NCBI GenBank assembly: GCA_949287115.1
Contig: CASEFF010000050.1
Span: forward strand, 1-11,995
Direction of reading: 5' to 3'
From: an uncultured Bacillota bacterium
GTDB lineage: Bacteria > Bacillota > Clostridia > Peptostreptococcales > Anaerovoracaceae
DNA length: 11,995 bases
Positions 7,529 to 11,995 of this stretch are shown piece by piece (the first letter of the stretch is position 1; each line of letters starts with the position of its first letter). The translations under genes were made by a program, and so were the position numbers. The notes beneath the pieces are model-generated. The model made no database searches, was not told where the DNA came from, and was given only the letters and a program-made list of their open reading frames with translations.

Positions 7529-9514
7529 ATGGAAAAACTGAAGAAATTCTGTGATAAATATCTTAGGAACTACGTGGTGCTGCTGTTTGTGGTGGCTGTC
7601 GTTTTGAACCTCGTCATAGAGACGCTGGCACGACATTCGCTGATAGAGACGATGTCTTTTCTGGCAGACAGGCCGCTTACGTTCCTGTGCAACGTATTGC
7701 TGATATGGGCGGTGCTGACCCCGGCGCTGCTGTTTAGAAGGCGTATATTTGCCACATGCATGCTTTCGCTCATATGGCTCGCTCTCGGCATAACCAACGG
7801 CGTGATCCTGGCCAACAGGATGACACCGTTTACCATATTCGACCTCAGCAATCTGGAGGACGGTCTGTCCATAGTATCGAATTACTTTTCCATCAAGACC
7901 ATGGTGATAGCCGTGGCGGCAGCGGTGGCTCTCGTCGTTGCCATAATAATACTGTTCAGAAAAGCTCCGAAGATGAAGGAGAAAGTCAACTACAAGAGGG
8001 CGGCAGCCGCCATAGTCATAATAGCGGTCGGTACATTCGGTGCGTTCCAGCTGGCGATAAAGGCAGGCGTGCTCGATACGTTCTTCGGCAACCTGGCATA
8101 CGGATACAGGGACAACGGCGTGCCGTACAGTTTTCTCGTGACGTGGATGGATCAGGGCATCGACAAGCCCGACGGTTATTCGGCCGAAGAGATCGAAGGC
8201 ATATTCACCGGCGGAGAGCTGGGTAAGGATAACGTATATACTCCGGGCAAGGACGATGATACCGATGTGGAGAACAAGCCGAACATACTGTTCCTGCAGC
8301 TGGAGTCCTTCATGGATCCAACTCTCGTTGAGGGCCTTGAGTTTTCTAAAGACCCGATACCAAACTACAGGGAGCTGATGAAGGAGTACTCCTCAGGTTA
8401 TCTGACGGTACCGGCAGTCGGCGCGGGAACGGCAAACGTCGAATTTGAGGTCATGACCGGCATAAGCGCAAGGTTTTTCGGACCGGGCGAATATCCGTAC
8501 AAGAACGTATTGAGGGAGACGACGGTGGAGTCGACGCCTAACGATCTGAAGCAGCTGGGCTATTCCTCCCATGCGATACACAATCACAGGGGAGCGTTTT
8601 ACGGCAGGAACAAGGTCTTCTCCAACATGGGCTTCGATACGTTCACGTGTCTCGAATACATGAACAACGTCATGAAGACTCCGAGGAACTGGGCGAAGGA
8701 CGGTATACTGACGGAGCAGATCATGGATGCCCTCGAGAGCACGGAGGGTCAGGACTACATCTATACCATATCCGTACAGGGTCACGGCAAGTATCCTACG
8801 GAGCAGCTTATAGAGGAACCGGCGATATCCGTCACCAAGGCGAATTCCGAGGAACAGCGCTGGTCCTATGAATACTACGTCAACCAGATATACGAGATGG
8901 ACCTGTTCGTGAAGGAGCTGACGGACACGCTGGCAAGCTACGATGAAGACGTGATTCTGGTGATGTACGGCGACCATCTGCCGGCGTTGGACATAACGGA
9001 AGAGTCCATGAAAAACGACTCGCTGTATCAGACCCAGTACATAATATGGGACAATTTCGGCATGGAGAAGGAGGACAAGGACCTCAACGCATACGAACTG
9101 ACGGCGGAAGTTCTGGACAGGCTGGATATCTCCGTCGGTATGATGAACAAATATCAGCAGAACTACAAAGGTGAGGACGATTATCTCGCCAACCTCGAGG
9201 CGCTGGCCTACGATATGCTCTACGGAGAGCAGTACATATACGGCGGAGAGAACCCTTACGAGGCGACGGATCTTAAGATGGGCGTCAAGGACATAAAGAT
9301 AGACGAGATCGTGGAGATCGGCGGCAATTACTACATCAAGGGACAGAACTTCACCGAATACAGCAAGGTGTCGCTGGACGGAGAGATACTGGAGACCGTA
9401 TATCTGGGACCGACGATACTGGCCCTGAAGGATGAGGTGGATCCTGATGACGTATCGAAGATGAAAGTCAGTCAGGTGGAAAAGAACAGCGAGATCCTGA
9501 GCACTACGGAGTAA
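7529..9514 (+). CDS. Lipoteichoic acid synthase-type membrane sulfatase-fold enzyme (LtaS family) with C-terminal IPT-like extension
   Basis: This 661-residue protein has five predicted membrane helices (about 14-33, 50-68, 73-95, 122-143, 156-174), then a large extracellular sulfatase-fold domain. In the LtaS family that domain transfers glycerol-phosphate from phosphatidylglycerol to a growing polymer. Key residues are present: Glu259 in LQLESF, the nucleophile Thr301 in GAGTANVEF, His419 in QGHGKY, and Asp482-His483 in MYGDHLPA. These match the metal ligands and catalytic threonine of Staphylococcus aureus LtaS. Residues about 572-661 form an extra beta-rich domain resembling IPT/TIG folds (GNYYIKGQNFTEYSKVSLDG), found to my recollection in several clostridial homologues. 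The gene begins 5 nt after rsmA and was probably transcribed with it. The exact polymer made (classical lipoteichoic acid or another glycerol-phosphate polymer) cannot be read from the sequence. Confidence 0.93.
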   Translation: MEKLKKFCDKYLRNYVVLLFVVAVVLNLVIETLARHSLIETMSFLADRPLTFLCNVLLIWAVLTPALLFRRRIFATCMLSLIWLALGITNGVILANRMTPFTIFDLSNLEDGLSIVSNYFSIKTMVIAVAAAVALVVAIIILFRKAPKMKEKVNYKRAAAAIVIIAVGTFGAFQLAIKAGVLDTFFGNLAYGYRDNGVPYSFLVTWMDQGIDKPDGYSAEEIEGIFTGGELGKDNVYTPGKDDDTDVENKPNILFLQLESFMDPTLVEGLEFSKDPIPNYRELMKEYSSGYLTVPAVGAGTANVEFEVMTGISARFFGPGEYPYKNVLRETTVESTPNDLKQLGYSSHAIHNHRGAFYGRNKVFSNMGFDTFTCLEYMNNVMKTPRNWAKDGILTEQIMDALESTEGQDYIYTISVQGHGKYPTEQLIEEPAISVTKANSEEQRWSYEYYVNQIYEMDLFVKELTDTLASYDEDVILVMYGDHLPALDITEESMKNDSLYQTQYIIWDNFGMEKEDKDLNAYELTAEVLDRLDISVGMMNKYQQNYKGEDDYLANLEALAYDMLYGEQYIYGGENPYEATDLKMGVKDIKIDEIVEIGGNYYIKGQNFTEYSKVSLDGEILETVYLGPTILALKDEVDPDDVSKMKVSQVEKNSEILSTTE

Positions 9515-9536
9515 AGTAAAGAGAAGATCGTGCATG

Positions 9537-9558
9537 GCATCTGCGGATCGGCAGATGC
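9537..9558 (+). other. 8-bp perfect stem-loop after the LtaS-like gene
   Basis: GCATCTGC (9537-9544) and GCAGATGC (9551-9558) pair around a 6-nt loop. Flanking CATG (9533-9536 and 9561-9564) can extend the stem across a 2-nt bulge. No T-run follows. It may protect the 3' end of the transcript or act with the next hairpin. Confidence 0.5.
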
Positions 9559-9568
9559 GGCATGTCAG

Positions 9569-9596
9569 GCGGGCGCGCATGGATATGTGCGCCCGC
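9569..9596 (+). terminator. Strong 12-bp GC-rich hairpin, probable operon terminator
   Basis: Arms 9569-9580 and 9585-9596 form a 12-bp stem with one G-U pair around a GGAT tetraloop. GCGTTATAT follows, so the U-tract is weak. It lies between the LtaS-like gene and the flavodoxin-fold gene and probably ends the second operon. Confidence 0.6.
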
Positions 9597-9627
9597 GCGT
9601 TATATGACACTTGTTGCGAAGCATCAC

Positions 9628-9633
9628 AGGAGG
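9628..9633 (+). promoter_or_regulatory. Ribosome binding site that decides the start of the flavodoxin-fold gene
   Basis: AGGAGG lies 6 nt before the ATG at 9640. The reading frame is open back to 9562, but that upstream start would run through the terminator hairpin and lacks a ribosome site. Confidence 0.85.
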
Positions 9634-9639
9634 AGAGAC

Positions 9640-10338
9640 ATGAGGAAGATAAGGGTTCTTGCCATAAACACCAGTCCCAGAAAGGGACGCAATACGGAAA
9701 AGCTGCTGGATGAGGTGCTGGCAGGCTGCAGATCCGTCGGAGCAGCAGACAGCGGAGCCGCCGGCGGCGAAGCCCGCAGCGAAGAAGATATTAAGGTCGA
9801 GGTGAAAATGATCGGCGTCGCCGATGCGGCGCCGGAAGATCTCGTTTTCTGCCGCGGCTGCTGGGCCTGCGCCAAAACGGGAAAGTGCGCCTGCGGCGAC
9901 GATTTCATAAAGAGGCTGTATGACGATATGGCGGCTGCCGACGTGGTGATCTTCGGCGTACCCGTTTACTTCTACAGCGTGCCGGCTCAGTGCAAGGTCA
10001 TCATGGACAGAGCGCTGGCATATATGCCGGCGGGCAGCGGCAAGGTAGTGGCGACGGCCCTCACCTGCGGCAGCGCCGGTGTGCTGAGCGCACTCCAGAC
10101 CATGGAGAGCTTTTACAGCGCCAATGATTTCCTTGACGCCGGATGGGTCGCCACGTACGGGAAGACGGACGACAAGGAGAAGGGTAAGAAAGTGGCCTAC
10201 GGACTGGGAAGGAAGGCGGTAAGGCTTGCGGCCATAATGGGAAAGGCGGAAGATGAGGCGGGAGCCGAAGGTGATGATGAACTGCTGGAAGATCTGCGCC
10301 ATACGAATCACTTCGCCTACGGCACCCATACGTTCTGA
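9640..10338 (+). CDS. Flavodoxin-fold NAD(P)H-dependent FMN oxidoreductase family protein
   Basis: This 232-residue protein resembles NADPH-dependent FMN reductase/flavodoxin-family oxidoreductases, which reduce small substrates through bound FMN. It begins with a beta strand and the FMN phosphate loop NTSPRKGRNT (10-19). GVPVYFYSVPAQCKVIMDR (106-124) is the second typical flavin-binding segment. Between them is a cysteine cluster, CRGCWACAKTGKCACGDDF, with Cys71, Cys74, Cys77, Cys83 and Cys85. This recalls iron-sulfur flavoproteins, although many relatives keep such cysteines without a proven cluster. Residues 33-50 are an Ala/Gly-rich insertion of no clear function. The substrate is unknown. 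The gene stands alone between a hairpin upstream and a long non-coding region downstream; I see no convincing promoter for it. Confidence 0.9.
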   Translation: MRKIRVLAINTSPRKGRNTEKLLDEVLAGCRSVGAADSGAAGGEARSEEDIKVEVKMIGVADAAPEDLVFCRGCWACAKTGKCACGDDFIKRLYDDMAAADVVIFGVPVYFYSVPAQCKVIMDRALAYMPAGSGKVVATALTCGSAGVLSALQTMESFYSANDFLDAGWVATYGKTDDKEKGKKVAYGLGRKAVRLAAIMGKAEDEAGAEGDDELLEDLRHTNHFAYGTHTF

Positions 10339-10419
10339 GGAAGCGCGGGTGTGGGCGCATACCCTGTCGCGGACTTCGTTACAGACTTATATGCTTATAT
10401 GGCCTGCTCTGCACAGGCT

Positions 10420-10511
10420 CTGCAGCGAATTTGCCGGATTTTCTGGTTTTTCGCCGCAGCCAACACAGGTCCTGCAGCGAAAATTCGTTTTTTGAAAGAT
10501 TTTCGCTGCAG
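10420..10511. repeat. Inverted-repeat block A (four GCRGCGAA units)
   Basis: Four copies of a core GCAGCG/GCGGCG followed by A/T bases alternate in orientation, with cores at 10422 (+), 10452 (-), 10474 (+) and 10504 (-). Start-to-start spacing is 30, 22 and 30 nt. The first and second pair, and the third and fourth form a perfect 13-bp stem (CTGCAGCGAAAAT with ATTTTCGCTGCAG) around a 14-nt loop. The two + units share a CACAGG-type lead-in. The type of repeat is unknown; the closest analogy is REP/BIME elements. Confidence 0.8.
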
Positions 10512-10543
10512 ACTTTCCGGAAAAAGGAAATACGAACCGATGT

Positions 10544-10574
10544 CGGCGTACATTTGAGCCGATCCGTTACGCCG
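10544..10574. other. Stem-loop between the repeat blocks
   Basis: CGGCGTA (10544-10550) and TACGCCG (10568-10574) are perfectly complementary around a 17-nt loop. The short stem and long loop make it a weak structure. Confidence 0.35.
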
Positions 10575-10593
10575 GAGCTTCATCCCGGCCTGA

Positions 10594-10620
10594 AAATCCG
10601 GCTCAGACTGTGCCGGATTT
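10594..10620. other. 9-bp stem-loop with GCCGGATTT arms between the repeat blocks
   Basis: AAATCCGGC (10594-10602) and GCCGGATTT (10612-10620) are perfectly complementary around a 9-nt loop. The same GCCGGATTT sequence also occurs in the loop of the first hairpin of block A (from 10433), so it is a second motif shared across this region. Confidence 0.5.
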
Positions 10621-10659
10621 CTGTCATCTCACTGATTCCCGACAAAATCCTGTGTCACG

Positions 10660-10749
10660 TGCAGCGAAAAATGTCTTCAGAGCAAAAATTCGCCGCAGAG
10701 GCTGTGTCAGCTGCGGCGAAAAAACGGGAATCTTTACAGATTCGCCGCA
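10660..10749. repeat. Inverted-repeat block B (four GCRGCGAA units)
   Basis: Cores at 10661 (+), 10691 (-), 10713 (+) and 10743 (-) repeat exactly the 30-22-30 spacing of block A, 239 nt further on. The two + units share a CTGTGTCA lead-in. Between the cores the sequence differs from block A, so core and spacing are conserved more than the loops. The last unit lies 8 nt from the end of the minus-strand gene. Confidence 0.8.
10719..10743 (-). terminator. Possible intrinsic terminator of the minus-strand gene cluster
   Basis: Read on the minus strand, GAATC and GATTC pair around a 6-nt loop, followed by CCG and six T bases. The stem is only 5 bp, but it sits inside the larger 9-bp stem formed by units 7 and 8 of block B. 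It starts 14 nt after the stop codon of the 10758-11354 gene. Confidence 0.4.
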
Positions 10750-10757
10750 ATACCATA

Positions 10758-11354
10758 TTACAGGTCTTCAACATACCATTCTATGAGAGTTATCGTGCCT
10801 TCCGTGATCCTTGCGACCACGTGAAGGCTTTCTTTTACGCCTGCGGACGTGCTGCTGCCGGATGTCATGCCTTCCTGCGTGCTGCCGCCGGACGTCATGC
10901 CTTCCTGCGGGCTGCCGGATGCAGCATCTTCCCCGGCGTCGCTCGCCGCGGCGATCGGCACGCTGAAGGAATAGACACCGCCGTTGTGGGAGATCGGGAT
11001 CTCGCCGGCGTCGCTGCCGTATTTCAGTTCGCCGTTCTCATCCGTCAAAGATGCGCCGTTGTCGGCGGCAAGGCTCGCCAGTATGTCGGCGGCAGTCGTC
11101 TCGGCCGCGTAATGGGCATCGGTCATACCTGCGTGTTCCCGTGCTTCCGTCAGCTTTTCGGAAGAAGATCCGAATATGACGGCGGAAAAGCAGGCTGTCG
11201 CGAACAGTATGAACATCACCGCCATAGCGGCGACGATGAGTGATACGGAAGGCTTTACGGGCAGATTGTTGTCGATTATCTCGTAGATGCGTTTTTCGCG
11301 GGCGGAGGTGCGGCCACGCTTGATGTGGGCGCTGCGCTTCGGATTGCGATCCAT
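10758..11354 (-). CDS. Hypothetical single-pass membrane protein, possibly pilin-like accessory protein
   Basis: I do not recognise this 198-residue protein. It has a basic cytoplasmic tail (1-36), one membrane helix (about 38-61) and an extracellular part. The extracellular part begins with a helical stretch (HYAAETTAADILASLAADNG), passes through a short beta-rich region (GGVYSFSVPI) and a Ser/Gly/Thr repeat, and ends in a beta-like segment (SLHVVARITEGTITLIEWYV). The helix after the membrane, rich in Ala/Thr, recalls minor pilin-like proteins of clostridial pilus clusters, but no prepilin cleavage motif is visible. GGGAGG on the minus strand (11369-11364) is 9 nt before the ATG at 11354; a GTG at 11357 is an alternative. 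The start overlaps the stop of the neighbour by 1 nt (TGATG), so the two are probably translated together. Confidence 0.75.
   Translation of the reverse strand: MDRNPKRSAHIKRGRTSAREKRIYEIIDNNLPVKPSVSLIVAAMAVMFILFATACFSAVIFGSSSEKLTEAREHAGMTDAHYAAETTAADILASLAADNGASLTDENGELKYGSDAGEIPISHNGGVYSFSVPIAAASDAGEDAASGSPQEGMTSGGSTQEGMTSGSSTSAGVKESLHVVARITEGTITLIEWYVEDL
10861..10920 (-). repeat. Two tandem 30-bp units coding a 10-residue Ser/Gly/Thr repeat
   Basis: Bases 10861-10890 and 10891-10920 are near-identical, and a partial third copy is visible at about 10843-10860. They encode GSPQEGMTSG followed by GSTQEGMTSG, a flexible linker in the extracellular part of the membrane protein. The unit length is a multiple of three, so copy-number change would keep the frame. 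Confidence 0.85.
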
Positions 11355-11824
11355 CACTGGCCACCTCCCGTCCTTACGGCCCTGAACGTCAGGTCGTATA
11401 TCTTTTCATCGGCCTCGCCGCCGCGGAAGGTTATGTCGTATTGGAAAGACGACGGCATATCGGTCTTTTCGATGACGGCTCTATACGAGCTGCCGGAGCG
11501 GGTCGCCGGTCTGATATCGTCATCGTAATAGAACACCAGCGTGTTTTCCGTCGCTTCGAAGAGCTGGTGATCGTTCATCATTTTGCCGGCTTCCGAAAGA
11601 TTTCCGTTGGAAGCTTTCAGCGTCTCGGCTATGGATGTCGTCTCTATGACTGCCTGATCGAGGCGGCGTGATTCCGCGGAATACCTGTCGGCATAGATGA
11701 ACATGGTGACGCAGGCCAGGACTGCGGCGATGAACATGGTCATCAGTATCACGGCGCAGAGGAACAGGACCGACTTGCGGGACGGCTTTTTTATGGAAGT
11801 GAAGATGCCTGTCAGCTTATCCAT
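11354..11824 (-). CDS. Hypothetical single-pass membrane protein, possibly pilin-like accessory protein
   Basis: I do not recognise this 156-residue protein. A short basic tail (1-18, IKKPSRKS) precedes one membrane helix (about 19-44). A helical segment follows (SRRLDQAVIETTSIAETLKASNG), then beta-rich sequence (TLVFYYDD, YRAVIEK, QYDITFRG, IYDLTFRAV). The layout repeats that of the downstream gene. The helix with spaced Ala/Thr and an Asn-Gly end resembles, as I remember it, minor pilin-like proteins of clostridial type IV pilus clusters, but no GFTLxE-type prepilin site is present. AAGGGGG (minus strand 11839-11833) lies 8 nt before the ATG at 11824. The GTG at 11833 overlaps that site and is unlikely. 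The upstream gene's stop overlaps the start (ATGGATAA). Confidence 0.78.
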   Translation of the reverse strand: MDKLTGIFTSIKKPSRKSVLFLCAVILMTMFIAAVLACVTMFIYADRYSAESRRLDQAVIETTSIAETLKASNGNLSEAGKMMNDHQLFEATENTLVFYYDDDIRPATRSGSSYRAVIEKTDMPSSFQYDITFRGGEADEKIYDLTFRAVRTGGGQ

Positions 11825-11995
11825 CCGAGCCACCCCCTTCGTCGGCCAGGGAAATATTCACGGCGGAAGAGATGCCGTCCTCCGTTGTGAAGGAGATCTC
11901 CAGCAGGCCGTTTTTCAGCGTGCGGAAATCTGCGGATTCCATGGCCATGATGATATCGCCGGATTCGGGCGACACGTTGTCGCCGGGCGTTATGG
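11817..11995 (-). CDS. C-terminal end of an unidentified gene (start outside window)
   Basis: This minus-strand frame is open from the right edge to TAA at 11819-11817, giving the last 59 residues. They include SPESGDIIMAMESADFRTLK, then LLEISFTTEDGISSAVNISL and an acidic Gly-rich tail. The alternating hydrophobic pattern suggests beta strands, as in the C-terminal halves of its two neighbours. It overlaps the next gene by 8 nt and so belongs to the same operon. I do not recognise the family; the N-terminal part would be needed. Confidence 0.7.
   Translation of the reverse strand, partial: ITPGDNVSPESGDIIMAMESADFRTLKNGLLEISFTTEDGISSAVNISLADEGGGSDG

Larger units (their letters stand above)
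10339..10757. other. 419-bp intergenic region between convergent genes, rich in inverted repeats
   Basis: No coding region is supported here: the open frames that cross it have no ribosome sites, and the longest runs antisense into the minus-strand genes. It holds a weak hairpin just after the flavodoxin-fold stop (GGGTGTG 10347-10353 with CATACCC 10358-10364). It also holds two repeat blocks (10420-10511, 10660-10749) and two further stem-loops in the gap between them (10544-10574, 10594-10620). It has many more A/T runs than the genes on either side. Both flanking genes read towards it, so transcription termination is at least part of its role. Confidence 0.8.

Noticed and set aside
9595..9610. 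Promoter for the flavodoxin-fold gene (TTATAT near 9600)
   Set aside because: No acceptable -35 box lies 16-18 nt upstream, and the site would overlap the terminator stem.
9562..9639. Upstream extension of the flavodoxin-fold gene to an ATG at 9562
   Set aside because: The extension runs through the terminator hairpin, has no ribosome site, and the AGGAGG at 9628-9633 clearly serves 9640.
10420..10749. CRISPR array
   Set aside because: The units alternate in orientation, are short and variable, and lack constant direct repeats with uniform spacers; there are no cas genes.
10431..11243. Long + strand open frame (270 codons) crossing the repeat region
   Set aside because: It has no ribosome site, its first part is made of the inverted repeats, its product is rich in Arg, Cys and His, and it runs antisense through a well-supported minus-strand gene.

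Overview
The window comes from a Gram-positive, Clostridia-like bacterium (Bacillota). The evidence is gene content and order (rplI, dnaB, a DnaD-domain gene, a DivIC-type gene, rnmV-rsmA, an LtaS-type gene), strong AGGAGG-type ribosome binding sites and a sigma-A-like promoter. The DNA is moderately GC-rich, yet Ile is very often ATA and Arg often AGG/AGA. A lineage near the Anaerovoracaceae (Family XIII) is possible, but that is only a guess.

Bases 1-5479 look like one operon on the + strand: the end of ribosomal protein L9, the replicative helicase DnaB, a DnaD-domain protein, and a very large membrane-anchored LysM/G5/M23 peptidoglycan hydrolase. The DnaD protein is unusual. After two DnaD-type C-terminal domains it continues into what looks like the N-terminal helicase-loader region of a DnaC/DnaI protein, including a CxxC/CxC cysteine cluster. 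It then stops where the AAA+ ATPase should begin, and the hydrolase gene overlaps its end by 55 nt. The hydrolase has about 465 cytoplasmic residues, mostly charged coiled coil, ahead of its single membrane span.

Bases 5480-5610 hold two GC-rich hairpins built from four copies of one 9-mer, then an extended -10 promoter placed so that transcription should start on or next to the A of the next ATG. The second operon (5611-9514) therefore seems to begin with a leaderless DivIC/FtsL-like division gene. It is followed by rnmV (5S rRNA maturation), rsmA (16S rRNA dimethylation) and a lipoteichoic-acid-synthase-type membrane enzyme, all closely packed or overlapping. Hairpins after 9514 probably end it. 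A separate flavodoxin-fold oxidoreductase gene follows (9640-10338).

Bases 10339-10757 lie between convergent genes and appear non-coding. They contain a regular array of inverted GCRGCGAA motifs in two blocks with identical 30-22-30 nt spacing. From 10758 to the right edge, three overlapping minus-strand genes encode small proteins of unknown function. The two that are complete share a basic cytoplasmic tail, one membrane helix and a short extracellular domain, and resemble accessory pilin-like proteins only weakly.
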